NCBI GenBank assembly: GCA_004835665.1
Contig: RBKR01000024.1
Span: 310,001-374,000 of the forward strand
Direction: 5' to 3'
DNA: 64,000 nucleotides
Source: Phoma sp. XZ068
Taxonomy: Eukaryota; Ascomycota; Dothideomycetes; Pleosporales; Didymellaceae
Part shown: one piece after another, positions 31,609-42,889 of the stretch
Position numbering within the stretch: the stretch's first letter is position 1
Layout: each line of letters starts with the position of its first letter
Notes under the pieces: generated by a model
Database searches by the model: none
Told to the model about the DNA's origin: nothing
Seen by the model: only the letters and a program-made list of their open reading frames with translations
Program-made: the position numbers and the translations under genes

Positions 31609-32604
31609 GAGTCATGCGACATTTGTTAACAAGAGCATATGATACCCCAGATTTTGAACAATTCACTACAAGCTAGCGCGTCCATATCCTAACACACATC
31701 TACACTCCATGTCTGCTCGTCATTCCTTCCCACACATATCCCCTACAGGAAGCCTCCAAAGGACTCACCTCAACCCAGCCAAGTGGGTTGCTCACATCCT
31801 CCAAACTTTTCCAGGATCACATCTGGCTACTAAAGCTGACTCTAGAATCAGTCATACCTGAGTAGCGAGATTGTCGAAACTCGGCAAAGAGAAGAGTATA
31901 CACCCCTTTCTCACCCGTCTTCTGCGGGTTTCAACTCCATCCAAGCCTTTCCTCCTAGGTTTCTCCATACCGACCCCCACCAGCGCCAGTCTCACGCCAC
32001 GCCCTCGAGCCAAAAAAGCTGTTACGAACCCACTGAGTTTAGAAGCGTTAAACATCGAATATGTCACTAGTGCATACCTGATCCTGGTATCGGGTTGTCC
32101 AATATATAGATTCTACGGCTGCAGAGACTGATGTCTTCAGCGGTGATGGTGGTCAATACTACTCGTTCTATACTTCCGGGCTGTCATCAGCTGCCTTGGT
32201 GGACTTGTATCGCTAGATGCCCGTAGCATAGCGCGTATCTAAGGTAGGAATCTGGACATGTGGGTAGTTTGAGGTCTAGTCGCAATGGATATGTAGAGTG
32301 AATCAGGGGTGGAGATACCGGAGCGCTCGGTAGCTATTGTTGCAGGGGTTCAAGGTGCTCTAGACGAGATTGGGTATATGGAGGAGAAGCATGGTGACGG
32401 TGTGGTGTCTAAGGGAGTTTTGGTCCGGGTGCACATATAGATGAGAGTGGGAAGGATGGCTAGAGCAGCGGATTTGAGGGCACAGCTAGTCGGTTGGCAG
32501 TAAGTCAGTAGCTTCACAGCATGGCTCCGGTCTTCCTTTATTTGCGTATCGCTCACGTGTATTCGTTGCCTGTAGTAACTCTTCAAAATTTCCTTGTATA
32601 GTCC
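31609..32604. other. intergenic, no gene seen
   Basis: Only short frames are seen, none with a domain. It contains the 3' flank of the rhodopsin-type gene. Confidence 0.5.
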
Positions 32605-33932
32605 TCAAACAGCATGCATCGTGACCGTCCAATCCGTCGTCACCATCACATTATCTTTAGCGTCATGCGCTGCTGTCGTGCTCGTTGTTCGAGAGGGGCT
32701 CGCACTGGGCTTGCGTGATCCCAGAAAAACCAGCTCCAGTTCGTCGTCGCTGATTCTTCCTCCCTGAACATGCGATCTGGATGTTCCGTGTTTGTTGCTA
32801 AGAGGCTTGCCTGAGTCTGCGTGGAAGTAGCCGTCAGTGCTGCGGTAGGATGTGTTTGCTGGAGAAGAGCGGGCGATGAGGGCTTTGAGAGCAGGGAGTG
32901 AGACGACAATGCTCGCTGTACACATTTCTGCTGTGCACCATAGGTCTGGCGGATGTTAGAGAAACTTCAAGGGGCTAGAGACAGGATCTAGAAGACCTGC
33001 AGATGCACTTACTGCCTGATGCATCATCGACACTGTAGTCAGTCACGGTGTACACAATGAAACGTGCTAGACTGATAGCCATAGTTATTAGACCGAGCGA
33101 GAACACACCGCATAGGGCGAGTTTCTGGCGCTTGCGCAGTTTGAGGCAGTTGATGATGAAGAAGGGAAGGATGAATACTACTTCGTTGTCAGTAAAAAAA
33201 TCTAAAGGTAAATGCGACTGGAACCAACAGAGGAGATCAGTGGACCAGTTAAGGGCCCAGTTGGCAGCAAAGGTGTTGTATGAGTTCCACGTGGACAGTA
33301 GCTGATTCTCGAGCGACCTAAAGCATCAACGTCAGACCTGAAGTTCTAGTCGTAACCAAAGTGACCTACCAGTTGTTCGAGATTGGCCTTGCAGTTAGTG
33401 TATCTGACAGCAGCGTTGCGACGAAAGCGCATGCTACATACGCAGCGCCCACATAGACAGCTATTCGGAGATGTCGAAAGCCAATGGGGATCAACCACCA
33501 GTAGAACGCGACAAGTGACACCTTTGGGAAGTATAGACCGAAGTCAAAGAAGTAGCATATGATGAACACCGTCTAGTTGTCTGGTCAGTCATGTCCTCAC
33601 TAGCGAATATTATCACATATACCTTCAAGTAGGCAACCGAATTTGTCAATAGATCAGGTTCGACCAGTGGGTGCTTGAGCTGAATGTGAAGGGCTACGAC
33701 AGAGCCCACGAAGAAGCCCAGTGTGCTGAACCATCCTGCGATGACTAGGTAATCAGGGATAGTCAAACTGCGGCGCTCGATATGTAAACGGATCCAACAT
33801 CTTATGATGGTAATGGCCAATGCAACGACTATCAGCACTGATTGCACGACCTTTGTTCAAGTCAGTATGCTGAGATTTATCCACGACTGGCAGTAGGAGC
33901 TTAAGACTTACAATTGACGCTACAATCTGCAT
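32605..33932 (-). CDS. fungal rhodopsin-domain integral membrane protein, six exons, 348 aa
   Basis: This is an intact gene. Exons on the minus strand: 33932-33912, 33850-33623, 33572-33370, 33317-33229, 33177-33013, 32945-32605. Introns are 50-67 nt with GTAAGT, GTATAT, GTAGGT, GTTGGT and GTAAGT donors and ACTGAC-type branch sites; all phases agree. Acceptor 4 may also be 3 nt earlier (one extra Val). Seven membrane helices can be placed. Motifs of the fungal PTH11-related rhodopsin-domain family are present: RCWIRLHIERRSLTIPDYL, PKVSLVAFYWWLIP, NWSTDLL, LRKRQKLALCGVFSLG and ITMAISLARF. The soluble C-tail (about 90 residues) is polar. The ligand is unknown. It lies alone among remnants. Confidence 0.85.
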
Positions 33933-35469
33933 CTCGCTAGCAGCTAAGCAGCTATGCTGCTGTATACATCGCCAACGGTAGATGGATCTGGTGCAGCGAA
34001 CGCTCGTAGACGTGACGCTTGAGAAAAATGTACGGTGCCGGGAGCCGAGTTGGAGGGACGATTTCATTCTGAGGAATGGAGTATTTGGGCGGACGATAAG
34101 GCGCCCGCGCCCCAAGAAACCAGCAGTGACATACACGCTACGTGCCGCCGCCTCACGCCCATGACTTGCATAGCTCGATGGAGAGGTACGGGGCGTCCAA
34201 CCTCATGTTCACCACCTGAAAGCCCTCCGCTCTCTCCGGCTCTAGTGTCCACCCTTAGGCAGTTGCTCTTTCTGACTTTGTTGAGTAGAGACAAAGAAAG
34301 TGAGCCAGCTACTTACTGCTTGCGACCCCTTACTTTCGTACTCGAATACCGGAGTGGCGCATTACGGTGTAATTTTTTTGATCTCGGGTACTGCAACATC
34401 CTACCGCATATAGTAGTCTGCTGCCCAAGATGTCGTTGGGATTCCTCTGAGTCGCACCCGAACGACGCGAGTCGTGCACATAAGCTCTTAGAACACAAGC
34501 TGAAACTCAGGGCCTAAAGCACTACAACCTGGTTCCTGGATTATGACAACTTCCGCAGTACTAATCAGTAAATGGGAAAATGAGGCGTGAGAAAATTTCC
34601 ACCACAAGGGTTTCGCGAAAAATTGTTCTCCTGTGGCGTGTTCTTAGCGTCAATCATGGTGGTCGAAGATCCAGGATCCCCCGGAATCGTATGGTGAGCG
34701 GGTCGGCAGATCCTCCGCGGAGCGACGCGTGGCGTCGTTTCTGAAGCACTCCACTTGATTCACTTCAGATTTGTGTGCAATGAGAGCAAAACTTTAATCT
34801 TGCAGGAGACGACGTGGTATGCCCGCTTGTGCGGGGGTGTAGTCATTGAAGATAGGCCGGGTGCACTTGTGAAGCGTGCTTCGACGGATCGAGATTTTCA
34901 GAGGAACCTTGTTCTGTTTAGGCAAATGTCGTTTCCCTACAGCGTCTCTCCAATATTAAATTTTTGAACAATCCCCATGCGTATCGTCAACATGCTGCTT
35001 CTTTGAGATGACCTTCTTGCGTACCATCGCAGTTAGGCAACACCCTTGGACGGCCGACTAGAGGATGCATCCGTCCTCGCGGGCATGGCATCGACGTACC
35101 AAGAGCATACAACAGCAGCAGGAGGAACATTTCACTTCCGCATTGGATTGACCAGTGCTTTTCGATTACGGTTCTGGAAGTACCGTTGCCCATTGTATCA
35201 AAAAGCTTCAGGCGCGTCTTTCCATGCCACATCGCCAGAGAAGGCGATCAGCACCGCCATATAGTCCTACGCTATCTTAGTTGGGATGTGTTGTTGTGCT
35301 CGGCAAGAAGTTTTCGACTCGAGCGCTTTCTAATTGTGCGTTGTGCGAAAGACATTGGCGCGCGATCTATGTCGCGAACCCGTACTTCTGACGTTGGGTT
35401 AGGATACCCCCAGGGGCGAAAATGAGATCGGCCCTTAGGGGCAAAAGCTAACTGACACTGCTAGACGCC
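33933..35469. other. intergenic, no gene seen
   Basis: The first part is the upstream region of the rhodopsin-type gene. A 160-codon plus-strand frame (34035-34517) ends in a cysteine-rich and basic stretch but matches nothing I know. I regard it as chance. Confidence 0.4.
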
Positions 35470-36466
35470 CACGATTGGTCGCCAGCGGACAGAGGGGAAC
35501 ATAACGTAGCGTATCAGGTAATCAGGGTGGGCAAGGCGAAGAAGAAGGAGGTAGAGGAGATGGTTGAGCATGTTGCGGCAGAAGTTGCGCAAGTACAAGA
35601 CCAGCAAGATCGTGGTGTACAGCAATTCAGTGCCAAGGTCCAAGAGTTGGTAAAGATGTTGGAATGCACGCATACCACCATCACGCAGTAGGAAAGCGAG
35701 CATGTTGGACGAGTTCACGGCAGGCGAGGGGCGCGTGATTGTGACGACCAGCGCGTTGGGGATGGACATCGATATACCCGACATGCGGTGCATCATACAC
35801 ATCGATTGGCCGTTCACCGTGTTGGATTACGCACAAGAGAGCGGGCGAGCAGGGCGAGACGGATTGCGCAGTGAGGCGGTCATGATCGTGCAGGAAGTGG
35901 ATCAGCGAGCGGCGGAAGACAAGCAGGCGAAGACGGGACGGCAACATGCAGACGGATGGTGATGGACGGGTATTTGGACAGGCGAGAGAAGGAGTGGGTA
36001 GGATGTGAAGAAGGGGAGGAGTAGTGCGACGTGTGCCGGGAAACAACGAGGAGGAAGACGACGAAGTGGTGGAAAAGGAGAGCGAGGGGAGCGGCAGCAA
36101 CAAAGAGGAGATAGACACGGTCAAGGCGGAGCGAGAAGAGGCGCAGCGGGTGTTCGATCAGGAGCAGCAGCAGGCACGACGCGGCCCGCGGCAGATGTTG
36201 ACACAGCAGCGGCAGCAAGAGTTCGCCGACGTGGAGTGGTTGCGCAGGCAGTTGGCGAGGTGGACGACGCGGTGCGGCAAATGCGAGGTGGCAGGTGGTG
36301 GACAGAGCGGGCACGACGTGCGGCAGTGTTGGAGGCCGGAGAGCCGGCAGGCAAAGGAGATGATCAAGGCGATGGAGGAGAAGATGCGGTTCGAGGAGTG
36401 TGTTCGGCTTGTTTTTGGTATGGGGTGCCGCAGGCCTGGTCGCGCCCTGCAGCGGGATGACGAGCG
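35470..36466 (+). pseudogene. telomere-linked RecQ helicase, C-terminal part, decayed
   Basis: The helicase C-lobe is visible: RVIVTTSALGMDIDIPDMRCII (motif V) and LDYAQESGRAGRDG (motif VI) at about 35735-35865. It is preceded in other frames by KIVVYSNSVP. Downstream, MDGYLDRREKEWVGCEEGEE and CDVCRETTRR form the zinc-binding end, split by a TAG at about 36022 where Trp would be TGG. The next frame carries QQRQQEFADVEWLRRQLARW, SGHDVRQCWRPESRQAKEMI and (frame-shifted) CFWYGVPQA, which are typical of the long tails of fungal subtelomeric RecQ proteins. The helicase N-lobe is absent. A pogo element cuts it at the TA 36467-36468. This suggests former or present subtelomeric location. Confidence 0.8.
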
Positions 36467-36468
36467 TA

Positions 36469-38579
36469 CCGTGTTCGCCGGGTCAATGCACGCGTCGGGT
36501 CAATGCACGCCATCACCAAAACATCCCAAAATCCTCAACACTATAACTCCACCAAATCATGTCTGTTGAAGAAGCCCTTAAACATGCACGCGCAGCGAGT
36601 TCAGACGGAACGATTTGCTACCAAGAAGTTGCTAATCAGACAGGGTTGTCGCGCTCGACCTTGTCGCGCAGAGACCGAGGTGCGTGACAACCCCGCGTGC
36701 AGAGGCAGACTTGCAACGACGAAAGCTCAGCCCACAACAAGAGCGCGAGCTTTGTGAGTACATAGAAGTACTTACTGAGCATCGCCTTCCTCCTACAAGG
36801 CAAATGGTGCAGAATTTCGCCGCAGAGATAGCCCACGAGAGCGTTGGCGACACCTGGGTGTCCGACTTCCTCGACCGTCATCGCGACACTCTCCTCTACA
36901 AATGGTGCACTGCTATGGATAAACAGCGCCATTATGCTGATTCCCCTGCAAAGTACAAGCAATATTTTGAGCTCCTGCACTACACTATCACTAAATATGA
37001 AGTGGAACCTTTCGCAATACATACAATATGGATGAGAAGGGCTTCGCGATCGGTCTCATTGGCAGGAGCAAGCGCATCTTCTCCAAACAATCGTACGAGG
37101 TCAAGAAGAACAAGCAATCGCTACAGGATGGCAACAGAGAGTGGGTGACACTGTTGTCAAGCGTGTGCGCGGATGATTCAGCATTGCCGCCAGGCCTCAT
37201 ATTTACAGGCAGGACTAACACTATACAAAGCAGCTGGGTTGAGGATATCGAGCCAGGAAAACACTCAGTATTTGGTACTGCAACGCCCTCAGGCTGGACG
37301 AATGACGAAGTAGGGCTTGCTTGGCTAGAGCAGCTGTTCAATCGCTACACCAAGAAGAAAGCTCGCAAAAACTGGCGATTGCTCATCATTGATGGCCACG
37401 GCTCTCACATAAAGTTAACAATGGCCTTTATCAAGTATTGCGATCGCCATCGAATTCTGCTACTGATATTCCCCCCACACAGTACCCACACGCTGCAGCC
37501 GCTCGATGTGGTGTGCTTCTCGCCCTTGGCTTCGAATTACAGCGCAATTGTCACAAAACACCTTCACAATAGCCAGGCCTTGCTAGGGGTGCCTAAGAGC
37601 GACTTCTTTAACCTGTTCTACGAGGCCTGGCAGCAGACTTTTACCAAAGGATTGGTGCTTAGTGCCTTCGAGAACACAGGCATATCACCACTTAATGGGC
37701 AGGTAATCCTGCAGCGATATGAGAAGCATGGAAACGAGGACCTAGCACTCCTCCACCATTTGAGGGAAGCAATTGGCGATCAATCGACCGTACTTTCAAG
37801 GCTGGAGTGCCAGAACAGAGCACCGAGGAGGCAAAGCAGCTGCGGCGAACGCTCCACCATCTAGCAGCTCACAATGAGCTTCTCAACGCGGAAAACAAAG
37901 GCCTTCGCGCTGAGGTTTTGCAGCAAAGGCCCTCTACGAAGGACCGCAGTACGCTTGACTTGCAACAACGGAAGGAGTACCGTTCGCCAGCTGTGCTCTA
38001 CTCTCCACGCAAAGTGAGGGAAGCTCGCTATCGCAACAAGGTCCACGAGAAGGGAAAACTTGCAGAAGAAGCTGCCAAACATAAGCATAAGGAGAAGAGA
38101 GCTACTACAGCACTGCAGAACAAGTTAGAGAAAGAGCAGAGGTCAAAGGCGTACAAAGAGCGGCTGGAGGCATCAAGGGTCAAGAAGGCCGAACAGGCAG
38201 CTGAACGAGAGCGCAAAAAGAGAGAGCGCAACGCTGCAAAAGCTATACAATTGCCCCAATCAAGTAAGCGCAAGGCCTCACAGAAGCCACCTACAAAGCC
38301 TTGTAAGAAACAGAGACGTTCTGCGGGTGCACGGCGTGGTGTTGTTGCTGAGGTGCCTGCACCTGCACCCCGCACTCACACTACCCGCAGCGGCCGCCTC
38401 GCAACCCTAAAGCATTAATTTGAAGCTAGGAAGATTGTCGCATAGGCCCATAGAACACTCCACTACAAAATCTCGTAACAATTGCTATTGTGTGTGGCTC
38501 TACCGCTTCATTTTTGTGGTGTTGATATGTTGGATGCGCGTGCATTGACCCGACGCGTGCATTGACCCGGCGAACACGG
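36469..38579 (+). mobile_element. complete Fot1/pogo-type element A, 2111 bp
   Basis: Perfect 42-bp inverted repeats are at 36469-36510 and 38538-38579, beginning CCGTGTTCGCCGG. Each repeat holds two direct copies of cgggtcaatgcacgc. TA flanks both sides (36467-36468 and 38580-38581). The encoded transposase is frameshifted, so the element could move only with help from a related source. Its right-hand TA is also the left-hand TA of element B. Confidence 0.95.
36559..38418 (+). pseudogene. pogo transposase of element A, frameshifted
   Basis: The ATG at 36559 (MSVEEALKHARAASSDG) opens the first helix-turn-helix. Frame breaks occur near 36680 (before TTPRAEADLQRRKL), near 37015 (before RNTYNMDEKGFAIG) and near 37780 (before PEQSTEEAKQLRR). 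Between them the catalytic motifs YNMDEKG, LLIIDGHGSH and LQPLDVVCF are all kept. The basic coiled tail runs to the stop at 38418. The undamaged terminal repeats beside a broken gene indicate either recent damage or mobilisation by another copy's enzyme. Confidence 0.9.
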
Positions 38580-38581
38580 TA

Positions 38582-40724
38582 CCGTAGCTTATCACCCCTC
38601 CGGCAGGATCACCTTCCCGGCAGCGAACACCAAACCCACCGACATTGGAGATGAGGCTGCAGCAGCTACCACAATTGCTATTATTACAAGATCTCTTGGT
38701 AAAGGTATCGCATAAGCATGATAATCAATCCCATCTATCTAAATCTCATTGGTGGATTGATAGCGCGGCCTGAATTGGAGGTAGGCGGCAGAGGTGGTAG
38801 GGAAGGCGTAGAAGGAGCCCCTACCTTAGCACCACCACGTGCAACCACCACCAGCTTCTTTTTGCTCTGTGAGGTGAGCTCTTTCTTATTACCCTTTTTA
38901 GTAAATATCCTCTGCTTTTGGAGTCGTTCTTTGGCTTCCTTTGCGCGCTTCTTCTCCTCGCGCTTTGCCGCCTGATCTGCCTCCTTCTGCACCCTCCGCG
39001 CCTCCCTTTCAACCTTAGTATTAGCGACCCTTTGGCGCCTCTCTTCAAGCATTCTTTGCCTGCTTTCCCTCCTAACTACCCTCTCTGCCTTCCGGGCAGC
39101 TTTCTGTTGTTGTACTTGTAGTTCCTCCTGCTCCACCAGCGCTGTAAGTTCTCTGTATCTAGCGATCGCCTTAGGTGAAAGGAGTAAGGCTCCACCTTGG
39201 GTGTAACCCTCTTGTTCAAGCCTGTCAATTGCACTACGCTTCTTAGGCTTCTTCTTGCGCCGTAGTGAACGTTTGGCGCCTTCAAGCTCGCCATCGCGGA
39301 GGTTGTGCTTGATAATCTGAGTGTGGACCTGAGCCTCAAGCTCCTTGGCTGCTAGAGTGGTAATATCTTCAACCGCCGCTCTTATAAGGCGCCTCATGCC
39401 TCTCCAGTCGCCCGCGCTTAGTGTTGAGGTGGTAGAGCCTTCGCGATCTTGCTGAGGAGGAGGGGTGGTAAACTTCTTGAGGATCCTATCTGGGTTGGTA
39501 GGAAAGATCCCAGTGACCTCGAAAGAGCTCTGAATGAGCTCTTCTGTAAAGGAGGCGTTCCAAGCGTTCCAGAACAGGACAAAGAAGTCTCTCTTAGCTA
39601 GAGGTGTAAGCCCTTGGCTCTCAAAGGTATAGCAAGAGAGCTCATTGTGGTACGAAGAGGAGAGAGGCTTAAAGAGCGATACATCAAGTGGGTGCAGGGT
39701 ATGGGTCGCATGAGCTGGAAACCGAAGGAGGAGGATCTTGTTCTGGTCGCAATAGTTGACGAAAGGCATGGTAAGGTGAGATCCATGGCCATCAACAATG
39801 AGGAGGCGCCATGACTGACGCGCCTTTGCCTTAGTTCGGCGATCAAAAACGTTCTTGAGCCATCCAAGCGCTATCTCGTCGTTAGACCAGCCAGAGGGAG
39901 AGGCGGTGATAAAGGCAGAGTGATGCTCAGGGTTGACGTCGGCTACCCAGCTCTCTTGCACCAAGGAGGCGTCTGACTGGTAGATGAGGGTAGGATCCAG
40001 AGCCGTCCCATCAGCGCATATACATGCCATAACGGTTATCCACTCGCGTGAGCCGTCCTGGATAGGAGCCCTACACCTGCCTTGCTCCCATGCTTGTCTG
40101 CTGAAGATCCTCTTTGATCGACCAATCTGGCCGATAAGGAAGCCTTTCTCGTCAAGATTGTAGCTATGACAAGGCTCTATGCTGTACTCAGCTATCTTGG
40201 CTTGGATGAGGTCAAAGTAGTGCTTATATCTTGCAGCTGAATCAGCTAGATGGCGCTCACGGTCCATGGCAGTCGTCCACTTCGGGATAAGTTCATCGTG
40301 GTAACGCCTGAGGAAGCGCGACACCCAGGCCTTTCCAACCTCAGTTCTAGCTATTGTAGAGGCAAAGGAGCGCACCATGGCTCTAGTAGGAGGTAGGCCT
40401 TTGTCAGTAAGATCTATGATATACTGCACCAGCTCCTTTTCCTCGATCTCGTCGAGTTTCCGCTGGTCGCGCGCCGCGGCCTCCCGGGACTGAGCTAACC
40501 CTCTCCACCTATCCTGCAGTGTAGATCTGGCAACACCGTGCTTTCTGGCCATTTCTGATATCGAAATAGGATCAATGAACCTCCAAGATTCCATTTCTTC
40601 AAGCGCAGCCTCGATTGGAGTCATGTTGGTGGGGATATAGGGGGTGGTAGGGTGGGTGAACGTTCTTTGGTTTTGGTTTTCCCCGCCGGCTAGTTGGTCC
40701 TGCCGGAGGGGTGATAAGCTACGG
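38582..40724 (-). mobile_element. complete Fot1/pogo-type element B, 2143 bp
   Basis: Perfect 27-bp inverted repeats lie at 38582-38608 and 40698-40724, beginning CCGTAGCTTATCACCCC. They are flanked by TA at 38580-38581 and 40725-40726. The element abuts element A with only the shared TA between them. The repeats differ from those of element A apart from the first CCGT. Confidence 0.95.
38735..40624 (-). CDS. pogo-type DDE transposase, 629 aa
   Basis: The start is taken at the ATG 40624 (MTPIEAALEEME), inside the element; the longer upstream frame crosses the terminal repeat and is not real. The order is: helix-turn-helix (EMARKHGVARSTLQDRWRG), CENP-B-type helix-turn-helix with LPPTRAMV, and a catalytic core with YNLDEKGFLIG, LLIVDGHGSH and LHPLDVSLF. 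A highly charged coiled tail (KAERVVRRESRQRMLEERRQ region) follows. The frame is unbroken. The transposase may be active. Confidence 0.93.
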   Translation of the reverse strand: MTPIEAALEEMESWRFIDPISISEMARKHGVARSTLQDRWRGLAQSREAAARDQRKLDEIEEKELVQYIIDLTDKGLPPTRAMVRSFASTIARTEVGKAWVSRFLRRYHDELIPKWTTAMDRERHLADSAARYKHYFDLIQAKIAEYSIEPCHSYNLDEKGFLIGQIGRSKRIFSRQAWEQGRCRAPIQDGSREWITVMACICADGTALDPTLIYQSDASLVQESWVADVNPEHHSAFITASPSGWSNDEIALGWLKNVFDRRTKAKARQSWRLLIVDGHGSHLTMPFVNYCDQNKILLLRFPAHATHTLHPLDVSLFKPLSSSYHNELSCYTFESQGLTPLAKRDFFVLFWNAWNASFTEELIQSSFEVTGIFPTNPDRILKKFTTPPPQQDREGSTTSTLSAGDWRGMRRLIRAAVEDITTLAAKELEAQVHTQIIKHNLRDGELEGAKRSLRRKKKPKKRSAIDRLEQEGYTQGGALLLSPKAIARYRELTALVEQEELQVQQQKAARKAERVVRRESRQRMLEERRQRVANTKVEREARRVQKEADQAAKREEKKRAKEAKERLQKQRIFTKKGNKKELTSQSKKKLVVVARGGAKVGAPSTPSLPPLPPTSNSGRAINPPMRFR

Positions 40725-40732
40725 TACCGGTA

Positions 40733-41632
40733 CCGTGCACGGTCACTCGTTGCACACCTCAACACAAATCCATCCCAACTTTGCACCCCCCATAACTCAA
40801 CGCCACTATGACCGTCTCAGCTGTAATTGAAGATTCAGAGAGAACTGGATCAGATGAAGATGTTTGTATACAGAGCTAGCTGAAAAACACCAAGTGTGTT
40901 GATCTACGGTGTCGCGCCGCGCATGTGATGTTCACACGTCAGCTCAGGACGAAGGGATCAGGAGACGACTACTCCACCCACGCGATGAGGCAGAGCTTAT
41001 AGAGTACATCAGAGGACTCACAGAAAGAAACCTAATGCCTATAAGGCAGATGATAGTTAATTTTGTGACTCCTCTGTGTGCGTGGGAGCCATCCGAGATC
41101 TGGGTTACCCGCTTCCTCCGCGATAACAAAGCCACTCTCATCACAGCCTGGACGACGCCTATGGGAACAGGCCGCCACAAGGCTGATTCTGGTGCAAAGT
41201 ACAGCAAATGATTTGAGCTTTTGCACCACAAGATAGCTGAATACGACCTCCAGCCTGAGAACACGTACAATATGGATGAGAAGGGCTTCATGATAGGAGT
41301 CAGTGGCAAGAGCAAGAGGGTGTTTGATAGGCAATTGTTTAGCCGGAGGCAGTTCAAACAATCACTCCACGATGGCAATCGTGAGTGGGTAACGTTAGTG
41401 GCTGCTATATGTGCCGGTGGATCTCACCTCCCCCCAGGCATCAGCTATCCAGCCACTGGCCGCGATGTACAGGCCTCATGGGTAGCCTCAATCAACCCAA
41501 AGGAGAACAATATCCACTTCACTACGTCACCTAGTGGATGGACGGATAACGATTTGGGGTTGACGTGGCTGGAGCAGGTGTTTGATCGCTACACCAAGGC
41601 CAAAGCCCGGAGACGATGGCGATGACAGTTTA
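40733..41632 (+). mobile_element. pogo-type element C, 5' part, broken
   Basis: The left terminus starts CCGTGCACGGTC at 40733 after TA (40731-40732). The transposase begins at about 40815 but stops at once. Coding text resumes at 40909 with HPRDEAELIEYIRGLTERNL and is interrupted by TGA at 41209-41211. It continues with YNMDEKGFMIG and SGWTDNDLGLTWLEQVFDRYTKAKA up to about 41625. The second and third catalytic aspartates are missing: a LINE fragment begins at about 41633. A piece of the tail may survive at 42890-43114. Confidence 0.8.
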
Positions 41633-42494
41633 CAAAAGAAGGAGAAAAGTGGGTTACCTATGGCTTTGCAGTGTATCAGAACAGAAAGCAACTGCAGAAT
41701 GGACACGGGTCACTTAACTCTACCTCGCACGTCTTTGACGCTGAGGCAATAGGAGCGTGGAGAGCCTCCAGCATACTATAAGACAACCAGAGCTCAATAC
41801 CCGCCGAATCTGGCTGTGCATAGACAGCACCTCAGTAATATGGTGCCTCAGGGGTGACGCACCCCCTACCTCTCAATGGGCCTTCCTAGAGTGCCATGGT
41901 GCCATGGAGACACACGACGACTCTATCAAATGGGCTCCTGGACACCTAGGCACAGAAGGAAATGAGGCAGCAGACAGACTAGCCAACCTAGAAGCCCAGC
42001 ACCCATCGCTCCCAACTGGAAAAGCCGCTATGCCTACACTCTCAGGCATCAAGACAATAGCCCGCAAGACACTACGACACACACAACAAATCTGGTGGTC
42101 TGACAAGAAGACTAAGCTCTCAAAATGGCACAAGAGCTGGGACTTGGACTATGCACTACGCAGTAGTCCAAGGGAACTACACCTACCAAGAGCCACGTTA
42201 GCCAGACTACTCTCTATCCGATCTAGGCATGGGGACTTGGCCTGGTACCACCGAATGTACAACTACAAGGATGCGAACCTTACCTGCTTATGCAGACAGG
42301 ATAAGACACTAGAACACCTTGCGCTATGCGGCAAGACACTAGGAACCTTTAGTAGATGGCCACTACGACCACCTATACCACCATCCAGCCCGGCTAATGG
42401 CCTAGCGTACACTGCAGCACTAATCAGGGAGCCAGAGGCCTTTGAAGCCTTTACCAAACTAACGCAGTACTACACCAAGGTATGTCCTAGGTAG
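41633..42494 (+). pseudogene. Tad-like LINE 3' fragment (RNase H and C-terminus)
   Basis: The text GEKWVTYGFAVYQN and HVFDAEAIGAW, then after a frameshift near 41750 LCIDSTSVIWCLRG and SIKWAPGHLGTEGNEAADRLA, is a LINE-type RNase H domain. A C-terminal CLCRQDKTLEHLALC zinc-like motif (C-x-C...H...C) and a stop at 42494 follow. The endonuclease and RT are missing, as expected for a 5'-truncated insertion. It begins directly at the break in pogo element C. Confidence 0.85.
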
Positions 42495-42889
42495 TTCTCC
42501 TAGCCCCACAAAAGCAGCAAACATCTGCGCCTCACTGGGCTCTAGTGTAGCACCCAACGGAACCAGGTCCAGCAACACAAGAGCTGTCACACACCACACC
42601 CCTCTATCCCCCTCCTCACTGTCTTGATTCTCCTCTCTCTTTCTCTATCTCTCTCTCTTACGGCACATAGATGTCTCAGAATGCAAGGAAATCACCCTAA
42701 TGTACATACATCGCTCAGCCTCCCCAATTTTGACGGGGAGCTGTAGATCTGAAATGGTAGTAATACCCGCACAGGCAAGAAATGTTTTCTAAGGTAGTGT
42801 GACAGCACTGTAATTTCATAGCTTAGCACGTCGTATATGCCCTTCGGGAGGCGAGATGGTGGACTTAATCCCCATCAACTAGACGAAAA
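42495..42889. other. LINE 3' untranslated region and unassigned DNA
   Basis: A C/T-rich tract (about 42600-42660) follows the LINE stop. No poly(A) tail or clear target duplication is seen. 'cctccccaattttgacggggag' near 42720 is a small hairpin. Confidence 0.4.

Noticed and set aside
32605..32925. Treating the C-terminal exon of the rhodopsin-type gene as a separate small gene
   Set aside because: Splice sites and family motifs join it in phase to the upstream exons.
34035..34517. 160-codon plus-strand frame with a cysteine-rich end
   Set aside because: No domain, no intron logic and unremarkable surroundings; probably chance.
40625..40786. Upstream extension of the element B transposase frame
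   Set aside because: It runs through the terminal repeat and the neighbouring element; the ATG at 40624 starts the conserved part.
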